Shown: piece after piece, positions 16,278-25,616 of the stretch
Position numbering within the stretch: position 1 is the first letter of the stretch
Layout of the letters: each line of letters begins with the position of its first letter
DNA from: Nocardioides marinus
GTDB taxonomy: Bacteria; Pseudomonadota; Alphaproteobacteria; Rhodobacterales; Rhodobacteraceae
Length of the DNA stretch: 64,000 bases
Assembly: GCA_019801415.1 (NCBI GenBank)
Contig: JAHVJD010000002.1
Span: forward strand, 372,001-436,000
Direction of reading: 5' to 3'
Made by a program: the position numbers and the translations under genes
Notes under the pieces: generated by a model
What the model was told of the DNA's origin: nothing
What the model saw: the letters and a program-made list of their open reading frames with translations, nothing else
The model's database searches: none

Positions 16278-17861
16278 ATGAACAGACACATCCAGTATCT
16301 GGCCAGCCAGGCCGTGGCAGGCAAGCTGTCGCGTCGCGAATTCCTGGGCAAGGCCGCGGCTCTGGGCTTTACCGCCGTGTCCGCCAATCTTGTCCTCGCC
16401 AACAGCGCCCGCGCGGCCGGTCCCCAGACAGGCGGCACCCTGCGTATGGGTCTGCAAGGCGGCTCGACAACGGACAGCCTCGACCCGGCTTTGGTCACCA
16501 ACACCGCTGGCCTGATGATCACCCGCCTCTGGGGTGAAACCCTGGTCGAACTGGCCGAGGACGGCGGCATCGAGGGCAAGTTGGCCGAAAGCTACGAGGC
16601 CTCGGCGGACGCCAAGACCTGGACCTTCAAACTGCGCCCCGGCGTGACCTACTCGAACGGGCAGAACGTGACCGCTGACGACGTGGTCAAAACCATGGAG
16701 CGCCACAGCGGCGAAGACACCAAGTCCGGCGCCCTGGGCATCATGCGCGGTATCAAGGATGTGCGCGCGGACGGTGACACTGTGGTCTTCGAACTGGACA
16801 GCCCGAATGCCGACCTGCCCTATCTGCTGGCCGATTATCACCTGATCATCCAGCCGGGTGGCGGCGTCGATGACCCGGCCGCAGCCATTGGTACCGGCCC
16901 CTACATCATCAAGTCCGCCGACATGGGCGTGCGCGTGGTGGCCGAGAAGAACCCCAACTACTGGGGCGATCTGGGCTATGCCGAGACCGTGGAAATCATC
17001 GTCATCAACGACGACACCGCCCGTGTTGCCGCACTGCAGTCCGGCCAGGTGGACGTCATCGACCGGGTGCCGCCGCGCACCGCGAAACTGGTCGACCGCG
17101 CGCCCAACATCACCGTGCATTCGACCTCGGCGGCAGGCCATTACGTGTTCATCATGCACTGCAATACGGCCCCGTTCGACAACAATGACCTGCGGATGGC
17201 GCTGAAGTACGGCATCAACCGTCAGGAAATGGTCGACAAGATCCTGAACGGCTACGGCACCGTCGGCAACGACACCCCGATTAACGCCTCCTATCCGATG
17301 TACACCGAGCTGGAGCAGCGCACCTTCGATCCCGACAAGGCGATGCACCACCTGAAGAAGTCGGGTCACGACGGCTCCATCCTGCTGCGGACCTCCGACA
17401 ACTCCTTCCCCGGTGCGCCGGATGCGGCGGCGCTGTTCCAGCAGTCGCTGTCCAGCGCTGGCATCAAGCTGGACGTCAAGCGCGAGCCGAATGACGGGTA
17501 CTGGTCGGAAGTGTGGAACAACAAGCCCTTCTGCACCAGCTACTGGGGCGGCCGTCCGACCCAGGACCAGATGTTCACCACCGCCTATCTGTCGACTGCC
17601 GACTGGAACGACACCCGCTTCAACAACGAGCAGTTCGACCAGATGCTGATCGCCGCCCGCGGCGAGCTGGACGTGGCCAAGCGGACCCAGATGTACGCCG
17701 ACATGTCGACGATCCTGCGCGACGAAGGTGGTCTGATCTGCCCGATGTTCAACGACTTCGTCGAAGCGACCGGCGACCGCGTGGACGGATTCGTGGCAGG
17801 CATGCCGGGGCAGGTCCTGATGAACGGCTACGCCGCCAGCAAGATGTGGGTCAAAGCCTAA
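16278..17861 (+). CDS. ABC transporter substrate-binding protein, oligopeptide/SBP_bac_5 family, Tat-exported
   Basis: 527 residues. The N-terminus has a twin-arginine signal (SRREFLGKAAALGF, Arg19-Arg20) with likely cleavage after ARA near residue 46. The mature part follows the cluster C (DppA/OppA/nickel) binding-protein fold: GLITRLWGETLVE-like start, LRPGVTYSNGQNVTADDVV, and the PNYWGDLGYAETVEI segment. It is a periplasmic receptor that delivers ligand to the permeases encoded directly downstream. Ligands in this family range from peptides to opines and glycosides, so the substrate is open. It is the first gene of a four-gene operon. Confidence 0.92.
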   Translation: MNRHIQYLASQAVAGKLSRREFLGKAAALGFTAVSANLVLANSARAAGPQTGGTLRMGLQGGSTTDSLDPALVTNTAGLMITRLWGETLVELAEDGGIEGKLAESYEASADAKTWTFKLRPGVTYSNGQNVTADDVVKTMERHSGEDTKSGALGIMRGIKDVRADGDTVVFELDSPNADLPYLLADYHLIIQPGGGVDDPAAAIGTGPYIIKSADMGVRVVAEKNPNYWGDLGYAETVEIIVINDDTARVAALQSGQVDVIDRVPPRTAKLVDRAPNITVHSTSAAGHYVFIMHCNTAPFDNNDLRMALKYGINRQEMVDKILNGYGTVGNDTPINASYPMYTELEQRTFDPDKAMHHLKKSGHDGSILLRTSDNSFPGAPDAAALFQQSLSSAGIKLDVKREPNDGYWSEVWNNKPFCTSYWGGRPTQDQMFTTAYLSTADWNDTRFNNEQFDQMLIAARGELDVAKRTQMYADMSTILRDEGGLICPMFNDFVEATGDRVDGFVAGMPGQVLMNGYAASKMWVKA

Positions 17862-17862
17862 G

Positions 17863-18819
17863 ATGTCCCCAATCGTGAAACTTCTGGCTCAGCGCATCGC
17901 GCTGAGCCTACTTCTTCTGTTGCTCATCTCGGCGGTGATCTTCGCCGGGACCATCGTCCTTCCGGGGGATGTGGCCCAGTCCATTCTCGGCCAGTCCGCA
18001 ACCCCTGAAGCCCTGGCCAACCTGCGCGCCGAACTGGGCGTCAACGACCCGCCGGTTGAGCGCTATTTCTCCTGGCTGTTCGGTGCGATCCAGGGCGATC
18101 TGGGCACCGCATTGACCAGCGGACAGGACATTGCCGAAGCACTGAGCAACCGGTTCTGGAATACCCTTTTCCTGGCTTTCTGGGCCGCCGTGGTCGCGGT
18201 GCCGCTGGCCATCTTTCTCGGCCTGCTGGCCGTCCGCTACAAGGACCGCTGGCCGGACAAGCTGATCTCTGCCGTCACGCTCGCCTCGATCTCGATCCCC
18301 GAATTCCTGATCGGCTATGTGCTGATGTATTTCATCGCGGTGAAGCTGCGCTGGTTCCCCTCTGTCGCGATGATCAACGACAGCATGAGCCTGCTGGACA
18401 AGCTGAGCGCGATCGCGCTGCCCGTCGCCGTGCTGACGCTGGTGGTGCTGGCGCATATGATGCGCATGACCCGCGCCGCGATCCTCAACGTGATGCAGTC
18501 GGCGTATATCGAGACCGCCGAGCTGAAGGGCCTCAATGCCTTTCAGGTGATCTTCCGTCATGCCTTTCCCAACGCGATCGCGCCGATCGTCAACGTGGTG
18601 ATGCTGAACCTGGCCTATCTGGTGGTCGGGGTCGTGGTGATCGAAGTGGTCTTTGTTTACCCCGGCATGGGCCAATATCTGGTCGACCATGTCTCCAAGC
18701 GTGACGTGCCCGTGGTGCAGGCCTGCGGCCTGATCTTTGCCGCGGTTTATATCGGCCTCAACATGATTGCCGACATCGTCGCCATCCTGAGCAACCCGCG
18801 TCTGAGGCATCCGAAATGA
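17863..18819 (+). CDS. ABC transporter permease, DppB/OppB type
   Basis: 318 residues with six transmembrane segments and a BPD_transp_1 domain. The first helix is MSPIVKLLAQRIALSLLLLLL-like, followed by a large periplasmic loop (DVAQSILGQSATPEALANLR). The EAA-type coupling loop is visible as ETAELKGLNAFQVIFRHAFPNA. It forms the membrane channel with the next gene product. It starts 1 base after the binding-protein stop, and its stop overlaps the next start (ATGA). Confidence 0.94.
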   Translation: MSPIVKLLAQRIALSLLLLLLISAVIFAGTIVLPGDVAQSILGQSATPEALANLRAELGVNDPPVERYFSWLFGAIQGDLGTALTSGQDIAEALSNRFWNTLFLAFWAAVVAVPLAIFLGLLAVRYKDRWPDKLISAVTLASISIPEFLIGYVLMYFIAVKLRWFPSVAMINDSMSLLDKLSAIALPVAVLTLVVLAHMMRMTRAAILNVMQSAYIETAELKGLNAFQVIFRHAFPNAIAPIVNVVMLNLAYLVVGVVVIEVVFVYPGMGQYLVDHVSKRDVPVVQACGLIFAAVYIGLNMIADIVAILSNPRLRHPK

Positions 18820-19631
18820 AGAATATCCCCATTTCCGCACTCGTCGGGCTGTTTTTCACCGCCCTCTATTTTCTCGGGGCCATCTTTGCTCCGCTGCTGG
18901 CGCCCTATGGGGTCGGCGAAATTGTCGGCGACGTCTGGGAGCCCTCCAGCGCCGACTACCTGCTGGGCACCGACAATATCGGCCGCGACCTGCTGAGCCG
19001 GATGATCTACGGTGGCCGCACCACCATCTTCATCGCCTCTGCCGCGACGGTTCTGTCGTTCACGCTGGGCTCCGTGCTGGGTTTCTTTGCCGCCGTGATG
19101 GGCGGCTGGGTCGACCAGATGCTGTCGCGTTTCGTCGATCTGGCGATGTCCATCCCGACGCTGATCTTCGCACTGGTGGTGCTGTCGGTGGCACCGGTGA
19201 CCATTCCGATGCTGATCATCGTGATGGGTCTTCTGGATTCCACCCGCGTCTACCGTCTGGCCCGCGCCGTCGCGGTGGATATCGAGGTCATGGACTTTGT
19301 CGAGGCAGCCCGTCTGCGCGGCGAGAAAACCGCCTGGATCATCTTCCGCGAGATCCTGCCCAACGCGCTGTCGCCGCTCATCGCCGAGATGGGCCTGCGC
19401 TTCATCTTCGCGGTCCTGTTCGTCTCCACCCTGTCCTTCCTGGGCCTGGGTGTGCAACCGCCCGAGGCTGACTGGGGCGGCATCGTGAAGGAGAACAAGG
19501 AAGGCATCGTCTACGGCATCCCGGCGGCGCTGATCCCGGCCTTTGCCATCGCCACGCTGGCGATCTCGGTGAACCTGGTCGCCGACTGGGTGCTGAACCG
19601 GACAACTTCGCTGAAAGGAGGCCGCGGATGA
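18816..19631 (+). CDS. ABC transporter permease, DppC/OppC type
   Basis: 271 residues. The N-terminal OppC-like helix is followed by the motif LLGTDNIGRDLLSRMIYGGRTT, a hallmark of DppC/OppC permeases, and the coupling loop EAARLRGEKTAWIIFREILPNA. It pairs with the preceding permease. Its start overlaps the previous stop by four bases and its own stop overlaps the ATPase start by four bases, so the three genes are tightly coupled. Confidence 0.94.
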   Translation: MKNIPISALVGLFFTALYFLGAIFAPLLAPYGVGEIVGDVWEPSSADYLLGTDNIGRDLLSRMIYGGRTTIFIASAATVLSFTLGSVLGFFAAVMGGWVDQMLSRFVDLAMSIPTLIFALVVLSVAPVTIPMLIIVMGLLDSTRVYRLARAVAVDIEVMDFVEAARLRGEKTAWIIFREILPNALSPLIAEMGLRFIFAVLFVSTLSFLGLGVQPPEADWGGIVKENKEGIVYGIPAALIPAFAIATLAISVNLVADWVLNRTTSLKGGRG

Positions 19632-21265
19632 GCGATACCCTGTTGAAAGTCCGCGACCTGAAGATCGGCGCGACCGTCTACCCGCCGGGGGAGAAGCCCC
19701 GCGACATCGAGATCGTGCACGGGGTCAGCTTTGACCTCGCGCCCGGCAAGGTGTTGGGGCTGATCGGTGAATCCGGGGCCGGCAAATCCACCATTGGCCT
19801 TGCCTCCATGGCCTATGGCCGCGGCGGCGTGAAGATCACCGGCGGCGAAGTCTGGGTGAACGGCCGCGACATCCTCAAGTCCAAGCTCGGCGATATCCGC
19901 CGCTTGCGCGGCGGCGAGGTCACCTATGTGTCGCAATCGGCGGCCGCGTCCTTCAACCCGGCCAAGAAGATCATGGATCAGGTGGTGGAAGCCGCCGTCG
20001 AGCAGAAGAAGTTCTCCCGCAAGGAGGCCGAGGCCCGTGCACGTGCGCTGTTTGCCAAGCTGGGCCTGCCGGATCCGGACAACATCGGCGACCGCTACCC
20101 GCACCAGGTGTCGGGCGGCCAGCTGCAGCGCTGCATGACGGCGCTGGCGCTCTGTCCCGAGCCGGACCTGGTGGTCTTCGACGAGCCGACGACGGCGCTG
20201 GACGTGACCACCCAGATCGACGTGCTGATGGCGATCAAGGAAGCCATCCGCGACACCGGCGTTGCGGCGCTCTACATCACCCATGACCTCGCGGTTGTGG
20301 CGCAGGTGAGCGATGACATCATGGTGCTGAAGATGGGCAACACGGTCGAATACGGCCCTGTTGACCAGATCATCAACAACCCGCAGGAGGAGTACACGCA
20401 GGCGCTGGTCTCGGTCCGCTCCATCGAGCACGAGGAAAAATCGCCAACCGAGGAGCCGGTACTGAGCGTGCGCAACATCACCGCGCGCTACAAGGGCACC
20501 CAGTTCGACGTGCTGCACAACGTGAACGTCGATCTTTATCCCGGCCAGACCCTGGCCGTGGTCGGGGAGTCCGGCTCCGGCAAATCGACGCTCGCCCGGG
20601 TGATCACCGGCCTTCTGCCGCCGCGCGAGGGGGAAATCGAGTTCGCCGGTCGCGTCCTGTCGCCCGACCTCAAGGGCCGCACCCGCGAGGACCTGCGCGA
20701 GTTGCAGATGATCTACCAGATGGCCGATGTGGCGATGAACCCGCGCCAGACGGTGGGCACCATCATCGGCCGACCGCTGGAGTTCTACTTTGGCCTGCGC
20801 GGCGCGGAAAAGCGCAAGCGGATCATCGAACTGCTGGACGAGATCGAGCTGGGCGAAAAATTCATCGATCGCTACCCGGCGGAACTCTCCGGCGGCCAGA
20901 AGCAGCGTGTCTGCATTGCCCGTGCCCTGGCGGCAAAGCCCAAGATGATCATCTGCGACGAGGTCACCTCGGCGCTGGATCCCCTGGTGGCGGACGGCAT
21001 CCTCCAGCTGCTCCTGGAGCTGCAGAAAATCGAGGATGTCGCCTACCTGTTCATCACCCACGACCTCGCCACGGTGCGGGCGATCTCCGACAACATCGCG
21101 GTGATGTACCAGGGCAAGGTGCAGCGCTACGGCGGCAAGAGCCAGGTGCTCAGCCCGCCGTTCGACGACTACACCGACCTGCTGCTCAACTCGGTGCCGG
21201 AAATGCGGCTGGGCTGGCTGGAAGAGGTCATCGCCAACCGCAAGATGGAGAGCGCCGGCAACTGA
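19628..21265 (+). CDS. ABC transporter ATP-binding protein, fused DppD-DppF type
   Basis: 545 residues with two ABC ATPase domains in one chain. Domain 1 has Walker A GESGAGKST, signature VSGGQLQRC and Walker B LVVFDEPT. Domain 2 starts near residue 275 with Walker A GESGSGKST, signature LSGGQKQR and Walker B MIICDEVTSALD. It powers the importer encoded by the three upstream genes. Domain 1 has Cys after the signature (QLQRCM) and domain 2 has Glu-Val instead of Glu-Pro after Walker B; both look tolerable. A terminator follows. Confidence 0.94.
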   Translation: MSDTLLKVRDLKIGATVYPPGEKPRDIEIVHGVSFDLAPGKVLGLIGESGAGKSTIGLASMAYGRGGVKITGGEVWVNGRDILKSKLGDIRRLRGGEVTYVSQSAAASFNPAKKIMDQVVEAAVEQKKFSRKEAEARARALFAKLGLPDPDNIGDRYPHQVSGGQLQRCMTALALCPEPDLVVFDEPTTALDVTTQIDVLMAIKEAIRDTGVAALYITHDLAVVAQVSDDIMVLKMGNTVEYGPVDQIINNPQEEYTQALVSVRSIEHEEKSPTEEPVLSVRNITARYKGTQFDVLHNVNVDLYPGQTLAVVGESGSGKSTLARVITGLLPPREGEIEFAGRVLSPDLKGRTREDLRELQMIYQMADVAMNPRQTVGTIIGRPLEFYFGLRGAEKRKRIIELLDEIELGEKFIDRYPAELSGGQKQRVCIARALAAKPKMIICDEVTSALDPLVADGILQLLLELQKIEDVAYLFITHDLATVRAISDNIAVMYQGKVQRYGGKSQVLSPPFDDYTDLLLNSVPEMRLGWLEEVIANRKMESAGN

Positions 21266-21291
21266 CGCCGCCAGCAGGAATTCAGGCTGAT

Positions 21292-21327
21292 GGCCCCTGC
21301 CCCGCTTGCGCGGCGGGGGCCTTTTTC
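21292..21327 (+). terminator. Rho-independent terminator after the ABC importer operon
   Basis: GGCCCC plus GCCCCGC pair with GCGGC plus GGGGCC around a TTGC loop, followed by TTTTT. It lies 26 bases after the ATPase stop and separates the operon from the phosphodiesterase gene. Confidence 0.85.
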
Positions 21328-21517
21328 TGACCTGTAATGCCAGGCCGTGCCAGATGAGGAAACCCACTGCGTCCTGCGCGGTTTCGCCCCCTTCGCATCA
21401 AGAGACCTTTCAAGTGAAACAGCGCATTTGCGACATCATTCTTCGGGTTTGGACCGGCGTGGCTGCTCCTTGTCCGCATGATGGCCGTGAGGCGAATTGA
21501 TCCCCAAAGGAGCATCC

Positions 21518-22354
21518 ATGAATAGCAAGCTTCTTCTCATCATTCTCGACGGCGTGCCCTGGCGCAACTTTCGCCGTCTGTTCGGAAATCTGGAGGGATG
21601 GGTCGACAGCGGCGACGCCCGCGTCTGGAAACTGCGCTCGGTGCTGCCGTCGATATCGGCCAGCTGCTATGCCTCGATCCACACCGGTGTGGCGCCAGCG
21701 GTCCATGGCTGCACCGGCAACGCCAATGTTTTCCGCCTGAAGGAAAAGGACGTGTTCTCGCAGGTGCGTGCCGCCGGAGGTGTGACTGGCGCCGTGGCGC
21801 ACAGCTACTGGTCGTCCTTCTTCAATCGCCACCCCTTCGATCCGGTGCGCGACATCGAGTATGACGAACCGGACAGCGCCACCATCAACCACGGCCGGTT
21901 TCACAGCATGACCGGCTATGGCAAGGACAACCAGATGACGCCTTGCGACGTCGATCTGTTTGCCACACTGACCAACCTGTGCATGCGTTTTGGCCTGGAC
22001 TACGGCATGCTGCACACGTGTACGCTGGACAGCATGGGGCATCGGTTCTTCCACGACTGCCAGGAGATGGACCACGCCTGTTTCGTGATGGACGAAATGC
22101 TGGCGCCCTTCATCCACCGCTGGCGGGACATGGGATATGAGGTGATCGTGACCGCGGATCATGGCCAGGATGAACGCGGCCACCACGGCGGTCGCGATCC
22201 GCTGCAACAGGAAACGGCGCTCTACTACTTTGGCGAGGCCGACGGGCCTGCGCGCGATGATGTCATCGATCAACGCCAGCTGGCGCCCACCATCCTGACC
22301 CGGCTGGGCGCCCCGGTAGCGGACACCATGACCGCCGCCTCCTTTTTGCAGTAA
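21518..22354 (+). CDS. Alkaline phosphatase superfamily phosphodiesterase / nucleotide pyrophosphatase-like
   Basis: 278 residues, a compact PF01663-type enzyme. Metal and nucleophile positions are recognisable: Asp11 (ILDGVPW), a Ser in SVLPSISASCYASIHTG (where the family has Thr or Ser), Asp171/His175 (TLDSMGHRF), Asp214/His215 (TADHGQ) and His222-223 (ERGHHGG). It should hydrolyse a phosphate mono- or diester, or a related phosphonate, with two zinc or similar ions. No signal peptide is seen, so it acts in the cytoplasm. AAAGGAG precedes the start at 21518. It lies just behind the importer operon after a terminator and may process its ligand. Confidence 0.8.
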   Translation: MNSKLLLIILDGVPWRNFRRLFGNLEGWVDSGDARVWKLRSVLPSISASCYASIHTGVAPAVHGCTGNANVFRLKEKDVFSQVRAAGGVTGAVAHSYWSSFFNRHPFDPVRDIEYDEPDSATINHGRFHSMTGYGKDNQMTPCDVDLFATLTNLCMRFGLDYGMLHTCTLDSMGHRFFHDCQEMDHACFVMDEMLAPFIHRWRDMGYEVIVTADHGQDERGHHGGRDPLQQETALYYFGEADGPARDDVIDQRQLAPTILTRLGAPVADTMTAASFLQ

Positions 22355-22428
22355 CCCCTACTGGCGGTGGCCTGTACGCAGGCCATCGCCCCAGACCATC
22401 GCGCGGGGATCGTGTCGGCGGAGCCCGA

Positions 22429-23355
22429 TCAATCCTCGAAAGACCAGATCTCCTGACCAAGCGCTTCGATCGCAATCGAAATGCGCTCGAAACTGTCGCG
22501 CGCACGGCTGACGCTGTGGCGGGCCCTCAGATACCCGTGAACCAACCCGGACTCGTTGATCCAGTGCGCCTTGCCGCCCGCTGCCTGGATCCGATCACGG
22601 TAATGGCGCGAGTCGTCGCGCACGGGGTCGCAATCCGCCGTCACCAGGACCGTCGGCGGCAGGTCCGCAAAATCGCTGTCCTGCAGGGGCGAAAACCGGG
22701 GATCCCCATCCGGCACCGCGCCCCCCGCGCGCAGCTTGGTGTAATAGAGGATGTCTTCGCGCGTCAGCATCGGCGCATGGGCGTGTTCGACGTAGGAGCC
22801 TTCGTTCATATCGCCGCCAAGCGCCCCGTAGATAAGCACCTGCCCCAGCACCACCTCGCAACGGCCCCGGGCGTGATGCGCCACCGCCGCACACAGGTTC
22901 GCCCCGGCGCTGTCCCCCGCGAGGACAATACTGCGGCCATAGGTCGTGCCCGCCCATGTCAGCACCGCCCAGACGTCATCAAAGCTCGCCGGGTGCGGGT
23001 GTTCCGGTGCCAACCTGTAATCAACCGAGACCACGCGGTAGCCGGTCTGGGCACAGATTTCGGCGCAGACATCGTCATGGCTGTCCAGCCCACCGACCAC
23101 GAAGCCGCCACCGTGACAGTAAAGCACCGTGCGGGTGGGATCGCCCGCGGTATATATCCGCACCGGCACATCGTGGGCGGTCTCATCCTGCGTCGCGACC
23201 ACGTCCGGCCGTGGCATGCGGAACTCGCGCGCCATCGCGTCATAGATCTTGCGTTGCTCGGTGATCGGCAGCTCAACGGCGTCATCGGGATACAGTTCCC
23301 CGGTCTTCTGGATAAACTCCCAGGTTTCCTCGTCGATCAGCCTTTCGTAATCCAT
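22429..23355 (-). CDS. Alpha/beta hydrolase, hormone-sensitive lipase (HSL) family
   Basis: 308 residues. The oxyanion motif HGGGFVVGG (His81) and nucleophile GDSAG (Ser149) are typical of HSL/family IV esterases; the acid is likely the Asp in TADCDPVRDD and the base the His in GLVHGYL. It should hydrolyse short acyl esters in the cytoplasm. The native substrate is unknown. It is the distal gene after an acyl-CoA synthetase, but a terminator lies between the two, so it probably has its own promoter. Confidence 0.9.
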   Translation of the reverse strand: MDYERLIDEETWEFIQKTGELYPDDAVELPITEQRKIYDAMAREFRMPRPDVVATQDETAHDVPVRIYTAGDPTRTVLYCHGGGFVVGGLDSHDDVCAEICAQTGYRVVSVDYRLAPEHPHPASFDDVWAVLTWAGTTYGRSIVLAGDSAGANLCAAVAHHARGRCEVVLGQVLIYGALGGDMNEGSYVEHAHAPMLTREDILYYTKLRAGGAVPDGDPRFSPLQDSDFADLPPTVLVTADCDPVRDDSRHYRDRIQAAGGKAHWINESGLVHGYLRARHSVSRARDSFERISIAIEALGQEIWSFED

Positions 23356-23420
23356 CCGTGCCTCCCGGTGGCCAGAGTTTTCCTGAGCCTAGGCGGGCTT
23401 GGCCGCAAATGGAATGGTTG

Positions 23421-23448
23421 AAAAAAAGAGCGCCCCAAGAAGGGACGC
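23421..23448 (-). terminator. Rho-independent terminator of the acyl-CoA synthetase gene
   Basis: On the minus strand GCGTCCC pairs with GGGGCGC (one G-U pair) around TTCTT and is followed by TCTTTTTTT. It lies 52 bases past the synthetase stop. Confidence 0.85.
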
Positions 23449-23499
23449 CCCGTGTGGCCAAGGTGATGGCCAATCGTGCCTGCATGACCTGTGCAGCGA

Positions 23500-25395
23500 T
23501 CAGCTTGCCGCAGCAGGCTCCCACGGGCGCGTGAAACTGTTCAGCACCCCAGCCACCTCTGCCTCAGAGCTGCCATTGGCAGCAACCTGTGCCACCAGGC
23601 CGCGTTTCTTGTCATCGACCACGGACGTGACCCGTGCCGCCACCCCGGCCTTCTCCAGCGCCTCATTGTAGACGCGGGTGATGGCCATCTTTCGCAGGTC
23701 CGGCTTGAACACCTTGCCGACCGCGGTCTTTGGCAGCTCGTCCAGCACCGTCAGATGCTTTGGGATCGCCGCGCGCTCATGGACATGAGTCGCGCAATAG
23801 TCGAGCAACTCCTTCTCGGACACGCTGGCACCATCGACCAGTTCGACATAGGCGCAGGGCAGTTCGCCCGAATGGGCATCCGGCTGGCCAATGGCCCCGG
23901 CAAAGGCGACCGCCTCATGCCCCAGAAGCGCCTCTTCGATCTCCGCCGGGTCGATGTTGTGGCCACCGCGGATAATCAGGTCCTTGGCGCGACCGGTGAT
24001 CCAGAGATAGCCGTCCGCATCGATCCGCCCGAGGTCGCCCGTGCGCAGGAACTTGTCCTGGTAGTACAACCCCACGTTCTTGTCCGCTTCGGTGTAGGTA
24101 TGCCCGGCATAGACACCCGGGTTCGAGACGCAAATCTCGCCCACCTCGTCCACGCCACATTCCCGCGCGCCCGCGCCGTTCTGCTGCACGATGCGCACGT
24201 CCGTATAGGGAAAGGGAATACCGACGGAGCCGACCTTCTTCTCGCCACCGGGCGGGTTGCAGGACACTAGGCAGGTCGCCTCGGTCAGCCCGTAGCCCTC
24301 GACGATGGCCACGCCCGAGGCGGCCTCGAATCGCTTGAACAGCTCCATCGGCATCGGGGCCGAGCCGGAGAAGGCGGTTTTCACGCTGGAGATATCCGCA
24401 TCGACCTCGCGCTGCATCAGCGCCGAAACCGCGGTCGGCACGGTGATGATGAAGGTGATCTTCCAGCGTTCGATCAGCTTCCAGAAGTTGTCGAATACGC
24501 CTTCGCCGCGGTAGCCCTGCGGGGTCGGGAACACCACATGCGCGCCCGACGCGACCGCCGCCATCACGATCACATGCACGGCAAACACATGGAACAGCGG
24601 CAAAGGACACATGATGTTGTCCTCTTCGCTGAACAAAAGCGTATGCCCCAGCCAGCCGTTGTAGATCAGGCCCGAATACTTGTGCTGCGCCACCTTGGGC
24701 ATGCCGGTGGTGCCGCCGGTGTGGAAATAGCACGCAACCCGGTCGCCCGCGGAATCGGCAAAGGCCAGCGTCTTGGGCTGTTTCGCCATCTCCTTGGCAA
24801 AGCTGAAGTATTTCGCCTGCGGCGCACGCGCATCAGCGGCCAGTTTGGGCCGGATCAACGGCACGATCCAGGACTTCGGCGGCGTCAGGTAGCGGTTCAA
24901 ATCCACCTCCAGCACCGTCGAGACATCCGGCGCATGACGCACCGCCTCCGCCACCTTCTGGGCCACATCCGTCTTGGGGAAAGGGCGCAGCGTGACGACG
25001 ACCTTGGCGCCGGTCTCGCGCAGGATCGAGGCGATCTGCTCTGCGTCCAGCAGCGGGTTGATCGGGTTGACGATCCCCGCAACGGCCCCGCCCAACATGG
25101 TCACCAGCGTCTCGTTACAGTTGGGCAGCACATAGGCGACCACGTCCTGCTCGCCCACACCCAACGCGCGGAACAGGTTGGCGGCCTGGCTGACCTGATC
25201 CTTCAGCGTGGACCAGGTCAGCGTTTCCGCCTTGTCCTGCGGACCCGAGAATATCTGATAGCTGACCGCGTTGCGGTTCGGAAACCTGTCCGCAGTTCGC
25301 GACAGCAAACCATAAAGCGTGGCTGGCAGGCCGCGCTCCTCAAACGGCATCTCTGCCTGCAGCGCGTCTCTGTCCGCCTTGCCGGAAAAAACCAT
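23500..25395 (-). CDS. AMP-forming acyl-CoA synthetase
   Basis: 631 residues of the ANL superfamily. It activates a carboxylic acid with ATP and CoA through an acyl-AMP. Motifs: the phosphate loop FHTGGTTGMPKVAQH, the A5-type motif EGYGLTEATCL, the hinge TGDLGRIDADGYLWITGRAKDLI and the C-terminal catalytic Lys in PKTAVGKVFKPDL. An extra segment of about 60 residues lies between the second core motif and the P-loop (LTPPKSWIVPLIRPKL). The chain length specificity cannot be read from sequence. AGGAG precedes the start. Confidence 0.92.
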   Translation of the reverse strand: MVFSGKADRDALQAEMPFEERGLPATLYGLLSRTADRFPNRNAVSYQIFSGPQDKAETLTWSTLKDQVSQAANLFRALGVGEQDVVAYVLPNCNETLVTMLGGAVAGIVNPINPLLDAEQIASILRETGAKVVVTLRPFPKTDVAQKVAEAVRHAPDVSTVLEVDLNRYLTPPKSWIVPLIRPKLAADARAPQAKYFSFAKEMAKQPKTLAFADSAGDRVACYFHTGGTTGMPKVAQHKYSGLIYNGWLGHTLLFSEEDNIMCPLPLFHVFAVHVIVMAAVASGAHVVFPTPQGYRGEGVFDNFWKLIERWKITFIITVPTAVSALMQREVDADISSVKTAFSGSAPMPMELFKRFEAASGVAIVEGYGLTEATCLVSCNPPGGEKKVGSVGIPFPYTDVRIVQQNGAGARECGVDEVGEICVSNPGVYAGHTYTEADKNVGLYYQDKFLRTGDLGRIDADGYLWITGRAKDLIIRGGHNIDPAEIEEALLGHEAVAFAGAIGQPDAHSGELPCAYVELVDGASVSEKELLDYCATHVHERAAIPKHLTVLDELPKTAVGKVFKPDLRKMAITRVYNEALEKAGVAARVTSVVDDKKRGLVAQVAANGSSEAEVAGVLNSFTRPWEPAAAS

Positions 25396-25616
25396 GAAAC
25401 TCCTCCCTTGTCCCCCGATGCATCGCGGGATGTGTTCTTGTTCTGCCAGATTATTGCAAACCGCATTTGGCGCAAGCGTCGGGACGGTTCACGCAAAGTC
25501 ACCTTGCGCTGTGACGTCACGCCATTTCTCTCCGCCCGCGCCTGAACACCCGCCGCGCGCCCCGCGCGGTCGGCCGCCCGGGCCTAACCCGGCGCGGTTC
25601 CTCAATGCCTTGCGGA
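25396..25616. other. Intergenic region with a 10-bp palindrome
   Basis: Upstream of the acyl-CoA synthetase gene. A perfect palindrome GTGACGTCAC lies at 25511-25520 and could be an operator. The right side (25545-25605) is made of GC-rich inverted repeats that may end transcription of the ABC exporter gene or be a degenerate repeat element. No gene is seen. Confidence 0.35.

Noticed and set aside
19511-21367. 618-codon minus-strand frame
   Set aside because: Antisense to the fused ABC ATPase, which has all Walker and signature motifs.
25468-25482. Possible LexA-like site around GTTCTTGTTC near 25437-25446
   Set aside because: The two GTTC units are only two bases apart, not seven, so it does not match the alphaproteobacterial SOS box.
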